A stretch of DNA of 64,000 bases. Source: Pseudomonas fluorescens (lineage in GTDB: Bacteria > Pseudomonadota > Gammaproteobacteria > Pseudomonadales > Pseudomonadaceae). Below the pieces are notes generated by a model. That model was not told the DNA's origin, searched no databases, and worked only from the letters and a program-made list of their open reading frames with translations. Location: NCBI RefSeq assembly GCF_000730425.1, contig NZ_CP008896.1:1736001-1800000 (forward strand), read 5' to 3'. Shown one piece after another: positions 1-11,326 of this stretch (position 1 is the stretch's first letter; each line of letters starts with the position of its first letter). The translations under genes and the position numbers were made by a program.

Positions 1-600
1 GAACGCGTCACCACCCTGTCTGCCGACAACCACATCGCCCGGTCCCAGGTCGCCAAGGCCCAGGCCGACCTGCAGGGCCAACGCCAGCAAGTCAGCGCCC
101 TGAACGCCGAGATCAAGCGCCTCGACGCGCAGATCGCCAATGCCCGCGCCGACCTGGCCCAGGCCCAACTGAACCTGACCCGCAGCGAAATCCACGCCCC
201 CATCAGTGGCCTCGTCGGCCAGCGCGCCGCGCGTAACGGCCAATTTGTGCAAGCCGGCGCCTACCTGCTGTCTATCGTTCCCGACCAGGACATCTGGATC
301 CAGGCCAACTTCAAGGAAACCCAGATCGGCCATATGGCACCCGGGCAGCCGGCCGAGCTGACCTTTGATGCCTATGGCGACACGCCCATCGAGGCTCGGG
401 TCGACAGCCTGTTCGCCGCCTCCGGCGCGCAGTTCAGCCTGTTGCCGCCAGACAATGCCACCGGCAACTTCACCAAAGTCGTACAGCGTATTCCGGTAAA
501 ACTCACCTTTGCCGCCGACAACCCACTGCGCGGCAAGATCCGCCCCGGTATGTCCGTGACCGTCAAAGTAAAGATCCAAGACCCTGACCATGGCCGGTGA
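1..600 (+). CDS. HlyD/EmrA-type membrane fusion protein, 5' end outside window
   Basis: Periplasmic adaptor of a tripartite efflux pump, linking an inner-membrane transporter to an outer-membrane channel. The reading frame is open from base 1, so the N-terminal membrane anchor lies upstream of the window. What is visible is the second helix of the alpha-hairpin (residues ~1-60, rich in Ala, Gln and Leu), then the lipoyl half-motif IHAPISGLVGQR and a beta-barrel domain with QANFKETQIGHMAPGQPAEL, typical of EmrA-like proteins. The 3' end overlaps the next gene by 11 bases, so the two are translated as a pair. About 199 residues are present of a usual ~350-400. The substrate cannot be told from sequence. 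Confidence 0.9.
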   Translation, partial: ERVTTLSADNHIARSQVAKAQADLQGQRQQVSALNAEIKRLDAQIANARADLAQAQLNLTRSEIHAPISGLVGQRAARNGQFVQAGAYLLSIVPDQDIWIQANFKETQIGHMAPGQPAELTFDAYGDTPIEARVDSLFAASGAQFSLLPPDNATGNFTKVVQRIPVKLTFAADNPLRGKIRPGMSVTVKVKIQDPDHGR

Positions 601-2140
601 TCAACTGCTGCGCCCGGTCGGCGAACCGACTCGGCGCGACTGGATTGCAGTGATGAGTGTAATGCTCGGCGCCTTTATGGCGGTGCTCGATATCCAGATC
701 ACCAACTCTTCGCTCAAGGATATCCAGGGTGCGCTGTCGGCCACTCTGGAAGAAGGCTCATGGATTTCCACCTCCTACCTTGTAGCCGAAATCATCATGA
801 TCCCCCTCACCGCCTGGCTGGTACAGTTGCTGTCGGCGCGGCGCCTGGCCGTGTGGGTCTCGGTGGGTTTCCTGATCGCCTCGCTGATGTGTTCCATGGC
901 CTGGAGCCTGGAAAGCATGATCGTATTCCGTGCCCTGCAAGGTTTTACCGGCGGCGCGCTGATCCCGCTGGCCTTCACCCTGACCCTGATCAAACTGCCC
1001 GAGCACCACCGTGCCAAGGGCATGGCGATGTTCGCCATGACCGCCACCTTCGCCCCCTCCATTGGCCCGACCATCGGCGGCTGGCTCACGGAAAACTGGG
1101 GCTGGGAATACATCTTCTATATCAACGTACCGCCAGGGCTGTTGATGATCGCCGGCCTGCTCTATGGCCTGGAAAAAAAGGCCGCGCATTGGGAACTGCT
1201 CAAAAGCACCGACTACATGGGCATCCTGACCCTGGCCGTGGGCCTGGGTTGTCTGCAGGTATTTCTTGAAGAAGGGCATCGCAAGGACTGGCTGGAGTCG
1301 AGCCTGATCGTCAGCCTGGGCACCATTGCCCTGTTGAGCCTGATTACCTTTGTCATCGTGCAGCTGTCCAAGCCCAACCCGCTGATCAACCTGGGCATCC
1401 TGGCCAACCGCAACTTTGGACTTTCAAGCATCTCCAGCCTGGGCATGGGCGTGGGCCTGTACGGCTCGATCTACCTGCTGCCGCTGTACCTGGCGCAGAT
1501 TCAGAACTACAACGCCCTGCAAATCGGCGAAGTGATCATGTGGATGGGCGTACCACAGCTGTTCCTGATTCCACTGGTGCCGAAACTGATGAAATACGTG
1601 TCACCAAAGTGGCTTTGCACCGTGGGGTTTGGCCTATTTGGCCTGGCGAGTTTTTCCTCAGGGGTGCTTAACCCGGACTTTGCCGGCAGCCAGTTCAACC
1701 AGATCCAGATCATCCGCGCCCTTGGCCAGCCACTGATCATGGTCACCATTTCGCTGATCGCCACGGCGTACATCCTGCCCCAGGACGCGGGCTCGGCGTC
1801 GAGCCTGTTCAATATCCTGCGCAACCTGGGGGGTGCCATCGGTATTGCACTGCTGGCGACGCTATTGGATGCACGGACCAAGACCTACTTTGACTACCTG
1901 CGCGAGGCCATTGTGCCAACCAACCCCCAGGTGGCCGAGCGCATGGCCATGCTGACAGAGAAGTTGGGCAGTGAGACGGCGGCACTGGGCAAGCTCAGTG
2001 AGATTGCGCATCAGCAGGCGCAGATCATGGCCTACAACGATGCATTTCACTTTGTGGGGTTGGCGCTGGCGGTGAGCATGCTGGCGATCTTTTTGACCAA
2101 GGCGTTGCCGGTGGGGCTCAAGGCAGGGGAAGCCCATTAG
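590..2140 (+). CDS. DHA2-family (EmrB-like) MFS efflux transporter
   Basis: Inner-membrane proton-driven drug/metabolite exporter of 516 residues with a 14-helix layout, the size expected of EmrB-type DHA2 transporters. Residues ~20-45 form TM1 with the DHA2 signature MAVLDIQITNSSL. A GG..L.PLA segment follows near residue 120, and the motif FAPSIGPTIGGWL (motif C, antiporter signature) sits near residue 150. The ATG overlaps the upstream adaptor gene by 11 bases, so the pair forms one operon. Likely exports a hydrophobic toxic compound together with the adaptor and an outer-membrane factor not in the window. The family assignment is firm; the substrate is unknown. Confidence 0.93.
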   Translation: MAGDQLLRPVGEPTRRDWIAVMSVMLGAFMAVLDIQITNSSLKDIQGALSATLEEGSWISTSYLVAEIIMIPLTAWLVQLLSARRLAVWVSVGFLIASLMCSMAWSLESMIVFRALQGFTGGALIPLAFTLTLIKLPEHHRAKGMAMFAMTATFAPSIGPTIGGWLTENWGWEYIFYINVPPGLLMIAGLLYGLEKKAAHWELLKSTDYMGILTLAVGLGCLQVFLEEGHRKDWLESSLIVSLGTIALLSLITFVIVQLSKPNPLINLGILANRNFGLSSISSLGMGVGLYGSIYLLPLYLAQIQNYNALQIGEVIMWMGVPQLFLIPLVPKLMKYVSPKWLCTVGFGLFGLASFSSGVLNPDFAGSQFNQIQIIRALGQPLIMVTISLIATAYILPQDAGSASSLFNILRNLGGAIGIALLATLLDARTKTYFDYLREAIVPTNPQVAERMAMLTEKLGSETAALGKLSEIAHQQAQIMAYNDAFHFVGLALAVSMLAIFLTKALPVGLKAGEAH

Positions 2141-2155
2141 ACCGAGGCGCCGCCA

Positions 2156-2223
2156 TCGCAGGCAAGCCAGCGCCCACATTTGAATGTATTCACAAATCCG
2201 AATGTGTACGGGCTTGCCTGCGA
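2156..2223. repeat. REP-like inverted repeat between convergent genes
   Basis: A 13-base arm TCGCAGGCAAGCC (2156-2168) is repeated in inverted form at 2211-2223, with inner complementary CACATT/AATGTG. It lies between the stop codons of the convergent transporter and uvrB genes and could fold as a long hairpin. It resembles a diverged REP pair and may also help end transcription, although no T-run follows. Confidence 0.6.
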
Positions 2224-2247
2224 CGAGGCCCCAACCGTCAGCACAAA

Positions 2248-4263
<2,016 letters not shown>

Positions 4264-4606
4264 AACGTACCTCTTGAAGTCACCCCAGACTGCAAACCCG
4301 TCAGGGACGAAAAAGACCACAGCCCGCCAAGTTTCAGAGCGAGCCGTAGGAAAAAACCATGATAGCCGTAGAAGTGGAGGCGAATGTGATGGGTTTCAAG
4401 GCAATCGCCCTACATGCCCGCTGCCATCCATGTTGCAATAAGACTAACGGTCAATAAATAAACCGAAAAACTTGACCGAAAAACCGTTTCGGCTGTCGCC
4501 GCGAGCGGTGTTGGCCTCTATACTAGCTCCCCGTTTGTGCACCGCTCTAGTGCATTCGGCTGGAGCGCGACACGTCCCTCCATTCCCCCATAGAGCTGCC
4601 GCAAAA
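4264..4606. promoter_or_regulatory. Divergent intergenic region uvrB / aminotransferase
   Basis: 343 bases with no gene. It must hold both promoters. A TATACT hexamer at 4519-4524 is a plausible -10 for the rightward aminotransferase gene, leaving a leader of roughly 80 bases. A TTGACC lies near 4473 but is too far from it to be the matching -35. No LexA-type palindrome was seen near uvrB. Confidence 0.4.
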
Positions 4607-5803
4607 ATGAGCCTGTTCTCCGCTGTCGAAATGGCACCACGCGATCCTATCCTGGGCCTCAACGAAGCATTCAACGCCGATACCCGTACGACCAAGGTCA
4701 ACCTTGGCGTAGGCGTTTACTGCAACGAGGAGGGGAAGATTCCACTCCTGCGTGCCGTTGCCGAAGCGGAAGCCATTCGCGTGGCGCAACATGCCGCCCG
4801 TGGTTACTTGCCGATCGATGGCATCGCCGCCTATGACCTGGCCGTGCAAAAGCTGCTGTTTGGCACTGACTCACCGCTGTTGAGCGCTGGCCGTGTGATC
4901 ACGGCCCAAGCCGTTGGCGGTACCGGTGCGCTGAAAATCGGTGCCGACTTCCTCAAACAACTGCTGCCCAACGCCGTTGTCGCCATCAGCGACCCAAGCT
5001 GGGAAAACCATCAGGCACTGTTCGAAAAAGCCGGTTTCCCGGTGCAGACCTATCGTTACTACGATGCCGCCACCCACGACGTGAACCGTGCCGGCCTGCT
5101 GGAAGACCTCAACGCCCTGCCTGCCCAGTCCATCGTCGTGCTGCATGCCTGCTGCCACAACCCGACCGGTGTCGACCTAAGCCCGGCCGACTGGAGCGAC
5201 GTGCTGGAAGTGATCAAGGCCAAGAACCTGGTACCGTTCCTCGACATGGCCTACCAGGGCTTTGGCGACGGTATCGACGAAGATGCGGCAGCAGTACGCC
5301 TGTTCGCCGAGTCCGGCCTGACCTTCTTTGTGTCCAGTTCGTTCTCCAAATCGTTCTCGCTGTACGGCGAGCGCGTGGGCGCACTGTCCATCGTCAGCGA
5401 ATCGAAAGAAGAAAGCGCGCGTATCCTGTCCCAGGTCAAGCGCGTGATCCGCACCAACTACTCCAACCCGCCAACCCACGGTGCGGCAATTGTGGCGGCG
5501 GTGCTCAACAGCCCGCAACTGCGTGCCCAGTGGGAAGCGGAACTGGCCGAGATGCGCCTGCGTATCCGTGGCATGCGCGAGCAGATGGTCAGCGAGCTGG
5601 CCAAGGCTGCTCCAGGCCACGACTTCAGCTTCGTCGGTCGCCAGCGCGGGATGTTCTCCTATTCCGGCCTGACCGTAGAGCAAGTTACCCGCCTGCGCAG
5701 CGAGTTCGGCATCTATGCCCTGGACACCGGTCGCATCTGTGTGGCGGCGCTGAACCAGGCAAACATCGGTGCCGTGACCAAGGCGATCGTGCAGGTGCTG
5801 TAA
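4607..5803 (+). CDS. Class I aminotransferase (aromatic/aspartate type)
   Basis: PLP-dependent transaminase of 398 residues, the normal size for the TyrB/AspC subgroup. Seen: MSLFSAVEMAPRDPILGLNE at the N-terminus, LGVGVYCNEEG, the binding segment ACCHNPTGVDL, and the Schiff-base lysine in SSSFSKSFSLYGERVGAL. The C-terminal RICVAALNQANI includes the arginine that binds the substrate alpha-carboxylate. It should exchange amino groups between aromatic or dicarboxylic amino acids and 2-oxoglutarate in the cytoplasm. The ATG at 4607 was chosen; the frame is open further upstream but that part reads as non-family sequence. A strong terminator follows. The uvrB neighbourhood is familiar from other pseudomonads. 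Confidence 0.93.
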   Translation: MSLFSAVEMAPRDPILGLNEAFNADTRTTKVNLGVGVYCNEEGKIPLLRAVAEAEAIRVAQHAARGYLPIDGIAAYDLAVQKLLFGTDSPLLSAGRVITAQAVGGTGALKIGADFLKQLLPNAVVAISDPSWENHQALFEKAGFPVQTYRYYDAATHDVNRAGLLEDLNALPAQSIVVLHACCHNPTGVDLSPADWSDVLEVIKAKNLVPFLDMAYQGFGDGIDEDAAAVRLFAESGLTFFVSSSFSKSFSLYGERVGALSIVSESKEESARILSQVKRVIRTNYSNPPTHGAAIVAAVLNSPQLRAQWEAELAEMRLRIRGMREQMVSELAKAAPGHDFSFVGRQRGMFSYSGLTVEQVTRLRSEFGIYALDTGRICVAALNQANIGAVTKAIVQVL

Positions 5804-5824
5804 GCCTGGTCGCGTAGCACGGAG

Positions 5825-5851
5825 GGGGAAGCCAGTGGCTTCCCCTTTTTT
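5825..5851 (+). terminator. Rho-independent terminator after aminotransferase
   Basis: Stem GGGGAAGC / GCTTCCCC with a five-base loop, followed by TTTTTT, starting 21 bases past the stop codon. Confidence 0.9.
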
Positions 5852-5863
5852 GTGCGAGACTCT

Positions 5864-5948
5864 TGTAGCAGCCGGCTTGCCGGCGATGGCAGCCTGCAGC
5901 CTTGCACTGACCCTACGGACCTCATCGCCGGCAAGCCGGCTCCTACAG
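5864..5948. repeat. REPIN: two REPs in inverted orientation
   Basis: Left REP TGTAGCAGCCGGCTTGCCGG and right REP CCGGCAAGCCGGCTCCTACA face each other across about 40 bases. This is the usual doublet of fluorescent pseudomonads, mobilised in trans by RAYT transposases; none is encoded in this window. Confidence 0.85.
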
Positions 5949-5983
5949 GGACCGTGGTCCTTCACCCTTGATATGAGCCACCT

Positions 5984-6193
5984 ATGAGAAACGACGACCT
6001 GGACCTGCGTGCCGACCGCGACGAACTGGACCACTTCACCCCCCGCGCGCCCCAAGCCAAGCGGCAAAAAAGCCTGGTGCTGCAAGTGGCCCTGGGCGTC
6101 TTCCTCGGCGGCCTGGCCTTGTGGCTGGTGCAACTGGGCGCCACGGCGCTGATGGCCAAATTGGCGATGGGCACCCTGCAATTTGGAGGCTAA
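5984..6193 (+). CDS. Small single-pass membrane protein, unknown function
   Basis: 69 residues. The charged N-terminal half (MRNDDLDLRADRDELDHF, then KRQKS) is followed by one hydrophobic helix, residues ~31-56 (LVLQVALGVFLGGLALWLVQ). The pattern suggests an inner-membrane protein with a short cytoplasmic tail. The frame has pseudomonad-like codon use. It lies between a REPIN and a single REP. I do not recognise a family. A short hydrophobic frame could arise by chance, but the start is well placed and no competing frame fits. Confidence 0.6.
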   Translation: MRNDDLDLRADRDELDHFTPRAPQAKRQKSLVLQVALGVFLGGLALWLVQLGATALMAKLAMGTLQFGG

Positions 6194-6198
6194 CCCTC

Positions 6199-6226
6199 TG
6201 TAGGAGCCGGCTTGCCGGCGCCTACA
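6199..6226. repeat. Single REP overlapping the 3' end of a LysR gene
   Basis: TGTAGGAGCCGG, CTTG and CCGGCGCCTACA form one hairpin. On the minus strand its edge reads TTG TAG and supplies the last codon and stop of the LysR gene that ends at 6222. Confidence 0.85.
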
Positions 6227-7100
6227 AGGGAATGCGTTCCTCCAGCAGTTGCACGAAGCTGTCCAGACTCTGTGACACCGTGCCCCGGCGCCAGATCAGC
6301 CAGGTGTTCAACAGGCGGAACTCGTCTGCCAACGGCCACACACTCACCGTGGTAAACCCCGGCATGCTCTCCAGCATGCTGCGTGGCATCAGGGCCAAAC
6401 CAGCGCCGGCGCTGACGCAGGCGAGCATGCCGTGGTACGACTCCATCTCGAAAATTTTCCCCGGCACCGCGCCGTCCTGGGAAAACCAGCGCTCAAAGTG
6501 ATGGCGGTAGGAACAGTTGGAGCGAAAGGTATAGATGCTCTCTGCGTTCACATCCTGCCCGCGGGTGATAGGAGCATGCTGCAACGGCGCAATCAGCACC
6601 ATTTCCTCTTCAAACACCGCTACGCCTTCCAGCGTCGGGTGCAACACCGGGCCATCGACAAACGCCGCCGCCAGCCGGCCCGACAACACACCTTCAATCA
6701 TTGTCCCCGAGGGGCCGGTGGTCAGGTCCAGTTCAACCTTGGCGTGCCTCTGGTTATAGGCCGCGAGTAACGCCGGGATACGTACGGCGGCGGTGCTCTC
6801 CAGCGAACCCAGGGCAAATGGCCCCTGGGGCTCCTCCCCCGCCACGGTGGCGCGGGCCTCTTGCACCAGATCGAGAATGCGCCGCGTATAGCCAAGGAAA
6901 TTCCAGCCGGCAGGCGACAGGCGCAGGCGACTTTTCTCACGGATAAACAACTCCACACCCAGGTCCTGCTCCAATTGCTTGATGCGCGTGGTCAGGTTCG
7001 ACGGCACCCGATGAATCAATTGTGCGGCCGCACTGATGCTGCCTTGCTCGGCCACCGCCTTGAAAATCTCCAGTTGCACCAGATCCAAGTCATTCTCCAA
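6222..7100 (-). CDS. LysR-family regulator, PtrR-like
   Basis: Transcription factor of 292 residues with an N-terminal winged helix-turn-helix (residues ~4-63: [19 protein letters not shown], then [19 protein letters not shown]) and a C-terminal substrate-binding domain. It is divergent from an aldehyde dehydrogenase across 93 bases. This is the arrangement of ptrR (yneJ) and sad (yneI) in E. coli, and the sequence matches that subgroup in style. The likely role is control of the dehydrogenase in response to a pathway intermediate. The last two codons CTT-context and stop lie in a REP element, so the C-terminus may have been set by REP insertion. Confidence 0.88.
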   Translation of the reverse strand: MENDLDLVQLEIFKAVAEQGSISAAAQLIHRVPSNLTTRIKQLEQDLGVELFIREKSRLRLSPAGWNFLGYTRRILDLVQEARATVAGEEPQGPFALGSLESTAAVRIPALLAAYNQRHAKVELDLTTGPSGTMIEGVLSGRLAAAFVDGPVLHPTLEGVAVFEEEMVLIAPLQHAPITRGQDVNAESIYTFRSNCSYRHHFERWFSQDGAVPGKIFEMESYHGMLACVSAGAGLALMPRSMLESMPGFTTVSVWPLADEFRLLNTWLIWRRGTVSQSLDSFVQLLEERIPL

Positions 7101-7193
7101 TCATGAACGTATTGCTTAATATTATTCAGTTCCCGTAAAAGATACAGCCCCGTACGCTGGGCACCTTCCCCAACACTGCGCAGGACGGTGCCC

Positions 7194-8585
7194 ATGAACG
7201 CTCTTTCTCACCAGACCCATGCCTTGTCGATCAACCCCACCAATGGCGAAACCGTCGGCAGCTATCCGTACGAATCTGCCGCGCAACTGGACGCCGCCCT
7301 CACCCGCGCCAGCACCGCCTTTCGCCACGGTCGCGACACGCCCGTGGCGCAGCGTGCCGAATTGCTCCTGGCCCTGGCCTGCGCCCTGCGTGAGCAAGCC
7401 GAAGAGATGGCGCAAATGATCACCCTGGAGATGGGCAAACCCATCGCCCAGGCCCGTGGCGAAATCGAGAAATGCGCCTTGCTGGCCGAGTGGTACGCCG
7501 CCCACGGTCCGGCCATGCTCGCCCCGGAGCCGACCCAGGTAGACAACGGCAGCGCCCAGATCGAATACCGCCCGCTGGGCCCGATCCTCGCCGTGATGCC
7601 GTGGAACTTCCCGGTCTGGCAAGTGCTGCGCGGCGCCGTGCCGACCATGCTCAGTGGCAATACCTACGTGCTCAAACATGCACCCAACGTGATGGGCAGC
7701 GCCTACCTGATGAAACAGGCGTTCCATAAAGCCGGGTTCGCCGATGGCCTGTTCGAAGTGGTCAACATCACCCCGGAGGGGGTGTCCAAGGCCATCGCCG
7801 ATCCACGCATCGCCGCCGTGACCCTGACCGGCAGCGTGCGCGCGGGTGTCGCCATCGGCTCCCAGGCCGGCGCGGCCTTGAAAAAGTGCGTGCTGGAACT
7901 GGGCGGCTCCGACCCCTTCATCGTGCTCAACGACGCCGACCTCGACGCTGCGGTGCAAGCCGCCGTGATCGGCCGTTTCCAGAACTGCGGCCAGGTCTGT
8001 GCCGCCGCCAAGCGCCTGATCATCGAGCAAGGCGTGGTCGAAGCCTTCACCGCCAAGTTCCTCGAGGCCAGCCGGCAACTGGTGATGGGCGATCCGACAG
8101 CGAACGACACCTACATCGGCCCCATGGCCCGCTTCGACCTGCGTGACGAGTTGCACGGCCAGGTCCAGGCCACCCTGGAAGAAGGCGCCACCCTGCTACT
8201 CGGCGGCCACCCCATCGAAGGACCGGGCAACTACTATGCGCCGACCGTCCTGGCCAATGTCACCGACCAGATGACCGCGTTCAAACAGGAACTGTTCGGC
8301 CCCGTCGCCTCGATCATCACCGCCCGCGACGCCGAACACGCGCTAGCCCTGGCCAACGACAGCGAGTTCGGCCTGACCGCGAGCCTCTTCACCCGCGATC
8401 CGGCAAAGGCGCGGCAGATTGCCAACCAGTTGGAAACCGGCGGGATCTTTATCAACGCCTACAGCGTATCCGATCCTCGGGTCGCATTTGGCGGGGTGAA
8501 AAAAAGTGGGTTTGGTCGTGAGTTGTCGCACTTCGGCGTGCGGGAGTTCTGCAACGCACAAACGGTCTGGATAGATCGCACGTAA
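7194..8585 (+). CDS. sad: Succinate-semialdehyde/aldehyde dehydrogenase (Sad-like)
   Basis: NAD(P)-dependent oxidation of an aldehyde, most likely succinate semialdehyde, in the cytoplasm. 463 residues, as in the YneI/Sad group, which is shorter than GabD. Seen: PWNFPVWQVLRGAVPTMLSG (cofactor side), the general-base glutamate in LELGGSDPFIV, and the nucleophile in FQNCGQVCAAAKR (Cys ~269). The C-terminal GGVKKSGFGRELSHFG is typical of the family. The start is the ATG at 7194 with AGGACGG six bases upstream; a GTG two codons earlier lies inside that ribosome site. It is divergent from its probable LysR regulator. Substrate is inferred from family and context. Confidence 0.85.
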   Translation: MNALSHQTHALSINPTNGETVGSYPYESAAQLDAALTRASTAFRHGRDTPVAQRAELLLALACALREQAEEMAQMITLEMGKPIAQARGEIEKCALLAEWYAAHGPAMLAPEPTQVDNGSAQIEYRPLGPILAVMPWNFPVWQVLRGAVPTMLSGNTYVLKHAPNVMGSAYLMKQAFHKAGFADGLFEVVNITPEGVSKAIADPRIAAVTLTGSVRAGVAIGSQAGAALKKCVLELGGSDPFIVLNDADLDAAVQAAVIGRFQNCGQVCAAAKRLIIEQGVVEAFTAKFLEASRQLVMGDPTANDTYIGPMARFDLRDELHGQVQATLEEGATLLLGGHPIEGPGNYYAPTVLANVTDQMTAFKQELFGPVASIITARDAEHALALANDSEFGLTASLFTRDPAKARQIANQLETGGIFINAYSVSDPRVAFGGVKKSGFGRELSHFGVREFCNAQTVWIDRT

Positions 8586-8673
8586 TCCGACGAGAGGTGA
8601 GCAAGATTCCTCGCCGTCCTCCGGCGGGATCGGGATATGATCAGGGCGTTTTTGAACCGGACCGCCCTGACCT

Positions 8674-9540
8674 ATGCCCGTTGACCTACAAGCGCTCTAC
8701 CCCAAACTGATCCACCTGATGCTGGACACGGTTTTCGTGGTCGACCGGGACAACCAGATTGCATTTGTCAGTGACGCCTGCGAGACGCTGCTCGGGTATC
8801 GGCCCGACGAGCTGACCGGGACCGTGATTACCGACTATATGCACCCTGAAGACCTGGCGGCCACCCGAGCTTCCATTATCCGGGTCATGAACGGCCAGCC
8901 CCACGTCGATTTCCGCAACCGCTATATCCGCAAGGATGGAGCGGTGGTGCATATCCTGTGGGCGGCATTCTGGTCCGAGGACGTCGGCGCGCGGATCGGC
9001 GTGGCGCGGGACATCACGGCCCTCACCCAGGCGGAGCAGGAACTGCGCTTTCTCGCCCACCATGACCCGCTGACCGCCCTGACCAACCGCTCGCTGTTCA
9101 ACGACCGCCTGGACTCGGCCTTGCGCAACGCACGCCGGCAAAACAGCACCCTGGCCTTGCTGTTCCTGGATATCAATGATTTCAAGGGCATCAACGATGT
9201 GCATGGGCATGCCGCAGGCGACCGCGTGTTGTGCACCATTGCCAGACGTCTGGAACGTTGCGTGCGCGAGACAGACACTATTGCACGCATGGGCGGCGAT
9301 GAATTCACCGTGCTGTTGACGGATCTTCATTCAGAAGACGCGGTGGCCGAGAAGGTGCAGCAGATCCTTGCGGTCATGGCCGAGCCGCTTGGCCACGAGT
9401 TGGGCACGGTGAAAATGCCGTCGTGCAGCATCGGCGTGGCGCTTTACCCCGCCGATGGCGAAGATGCCGATACGCTGCTCAGTCATGCCGATGGCGACAT
9501 GTACCGGGTAAAAAAACTCCACCGCGCGGTGGGTCAATAG
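8674..9540 (+). CDS. PAS-GGDEF diguanylate cyclase
   Basis: Makes the second messenger cyclic di-GMP from GTP. 288 residues: a PAS sensor domain (~10-115, with DNQIAFVSDACETLLGYRPD and a PAC-like RYIRKDGAVVHILW) and a GGDEF domain (~125-288). The active-site motif GGDEF is intact at residues 207-211, and an inhibitory site RETD sits five residues before it, so product feedback is expected. No signal peptide or membrane helix is visible, so the enzyme is probably cytoplasmic. Upstream 8586-8673 holds no gene. The signal sensed by the PAS domain is unknown. Confidence 0.93.
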   Translation: MPVDLQALYPKLIHLMLDTVFVVDRDNQIAFVSDACETLLGYRPDELTGTVITDYMHPEDLAATRASIIRVMNGQPHVDFRNRYIRKDGAVVHILWAAFWSEDVGARIGVARDITALTQAEQELRFLAHHDPLTALTNRSLFNDRLDSALRNARRQNSTLALLFLDINDFKGINDVHGHAAGDRVLCTIARRLERCVRETDTIARMGGDEFTVLLTDLHSEDAVAEKVQQILAVMAEPLGHELGTVKMPSCSIGVALYPADGEDADTLLSHADGDMYRVKKLHRAVGQ

Positions 9541-9578
9541 TGACATTTGCGACTGATGGCTATGCCGTACTGCATCGG

Positions 9579-9812
9579 CTAGTTCTTCAACTCACCCGCC
9601 CGATGACTCGCCGCGTCGTCATACGCCACATACAACGACTCGGCAACCTGGCTCTTGATGGCTTTGGTGGACTCCAACCCCAACACAAAACCTTCGGCTT
9701 TACCGCCAGCGCGGTTCAACGCCTCAAGGCTGCTGGCGCCGGTGATTGCGTCCAGCAGCTTGGCAGCATGCGGGCCAACCCCCTTGGGCAGGCTGATCTG
9801 GTCAATGCTCAT
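9579..9812 (-). CDS. Small conserved-looking protein, unknown function
   Basis: 77 residues starting MSIDQISLPKGVGPHAAKLLDA, with a helical, alanine-rich body and no signal or membrane segment. The ATG at 9812 follows GAGG; the frame is open further upstream to 9923 but that part lacks a ribosome site. Convergent with the diguanylate cyclase gene. I do not recognise a domain. Confidence 0.55.
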   Translation of the reverse strand: MSIDQISLPKGVGPHAAKLLDAITGASSLEALNRAGGKAEGFVLGLESTKAIKSQVAESLYVAYDDAASHRAGELKN

Positions 9813-10037
9813 TGCGACACCTCGACTGAAGGTATGAATGGCGTGTTGCAGGTTGGCGAGGTCATATGCGATACCTTGATGGCTTGGGGCCGATAGCGCA
9901 TGGAACCACTGTCGGGCAGGCATGGTAGACCGGGACGGGTTAAAAGGGTTGATTTAGCCCAATAAACGATCAGGCTCCCCTGCCATAAAATTATTCATCG
10001 TTCGTAGCAGCGGCAGGTCAATGGAGCGAAGGTTGGT

Positions 10038-11084
10038 ATGGAACACCCACGAGACAAGCGAATCGTAGTCATTGGTGGCGGCATCGTCGGCGCGTCCTTG
10101 GCCTATTACCTGGCGGATAGAGGTGCAAAGGTCAGCCTGGTGGAGGCGCAAGAGATAGCGGGCGCAGTGACGGCAACGTCATTCGCATGGCTCAACACCA
10201 GCCACCCGGGCCCCGACCCCATTGCACCGTTACGCAGTGCGGCGATAAAGGAATACCACCAGCTCGAAGCACAACTGCCTGGGCTGCAGATCCAATGGAC
10301 GGGTGCCTTGTCTTACAGCGGATCGCTACCGCCCTCGACAAACCGGGTACCGCGTTCGCGCATCCTGGAGCTTGAGCCTAACCTCAAGCATCCCCCTCAC
10401 TACGCGACCTACGTCGCCGAAGAGGGCGCGCTGGATGCAGTAGCCGCCACCCATGCGCTGGTCGCAGGTGCCCAGGCGAACGGCGCGCAGGTCCACACTC
10501 AAACGCGGGTACTGGGCTTTACAAGGGAGGGTGAACAGGTAACGGGTGTCGAAACCTCAAGGGGCATCATCCAGGCTGATATCGTCGTACTGGCCGCCGG
10601 GACAGGCATCGCCAGCCTGGCGGATATGCTGCAGGTTCACCTTCCCATAACCGCCTCCCCGGCGATCTTCATCCGCTACAAACCGCTACCCAACTGTGTA
10701 TGTACCCTCATCTCCAGCCCGGAAATGGAAGTGCGGCAAAACGCAGATGGCACGCTGCTGGCGGCAGAGGATTACCTGGACGATGCCTTGGAAAACCAGC
10801 CGGAGGCGATAGCACGGCGAACAGCCAAGGCCATCCAGGACGAACTCCACGGAGTGGCTTCCCTTGAACCGCAATTGGCCCGTGTCGGGCTCAGGCCAAT
10901 ACCTGCCGATGGCATCCCGATCATCGGGTATTTGCCCAAGGTGGGGGGCGTCTATGTGTGTGTCATGCACCCTGGCGTCACGCTGGCAGCGATAGTCGGC
11001 CGGCTTGCCAGCGAGGAGTTGATTGACGGCACGCCACCCGAGGCATTTGGGGCATGCCGTCCTGATCGATTTTTCCGTGGATAG
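10038..11084 (+). CDS. FAD-dependent oxidoreductase (DadA/glycine-oxidase-like)
   Basis: 348-residue flavoprotein of the DAO superfamily. The dinucleotide-binding motif VVIGGGIVGASLAYYLADRG is at residues ~9-28, a second FAD-contact motif VVLAAGTGIASL near 190, and the C-terminal glycine-rich LRPIPADGIPIIGYLP segment near 292. Such enzymes oxidise amines or amino acids, passing electrons to oxygen or quinone. The substrate cannot be deduced. It stands alone, convergent with the small-gene operon to the right. The ATG follows GAAGG at good spacing. Confidence 0.85.
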   Translation: MEHPRDKRIVVIGGGIVGASLAYYLADRGAKVSLVEAQEIAGAVTATSFAWLNTSHPGPDPIAPLRSAAIKEYHQLEAQLPGLQIQWTGALSYSGSLPPSTNRVPRSRILELEPNLKHPPHYATYVAEEGALDAVAATHALVAGAQANGAQVHTQTRVLGFTREGEQVTGVETSRGIIQADIVVLAAGTGIASLADMLQVHLPITASPAIFIRYKPLPNCVCTLISSPEMEVRQNADGTLLAAEDYLDDALENQPEAIARRTAKAIQDELHGVASLEPQLARVGLRPIPADGIPIIGYLPKVGGVYVCVMHPGVTLAAIVGRLASEELIDGTPPEAFGACRPDRFFRG

Positions 11085-11092
11085 GCCACGGC

Positions 11093-11326
11093 CTAGGGCA
11101 AGGGTATGCTCTTGAAAATCGGCTCACTGTGCAGCACTCGAACACCCTCCGGGCCGCTTTCAAGCAGCCGGCGCTCGCTATCGGCGACCAACAGTTCAAG
11201 GTCGTAATCAACACCCGCCAGGCAACGCGCGATCTCCTGCGCAGCATCGTGCGCCCACGGGGTGGCGGATTCAAAATGGCCTAATAGCCTGCCGTCACGG
11301 CTAATCATCAGTCGATATCTATTCAT
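11093..11326 (-). CDS. Small protein of the trx/DUF2024/rof-like operon, unknown function
   Basis: 77 residues, MNRYRLMISRDGRLLGHFES..., without signal peptide, membrane helix or cysteine cluster (one Cys). Its ATG overlaps the stop codon of the upstream rof-like gene as ATGA, so it is translationally coupled and is the last gene of a four-gene minus-strand operon. I do not recognise a family. Confidence 0.65.
   Translation of the reverse strand: MNRYRLMISRDGRLLGHFESATPWAHDAAQEIARCLAGVDYDLELLVADSERRLLESGPEGVRVLHSEPIFKSIPLP

Noticed and set aside
5177..6181. 334-residue minus-strand frame crossing the terminator and REPIN
   Set aside because: It runs through a strong terminator and a REPIN and is antisense to the aminotransferase.
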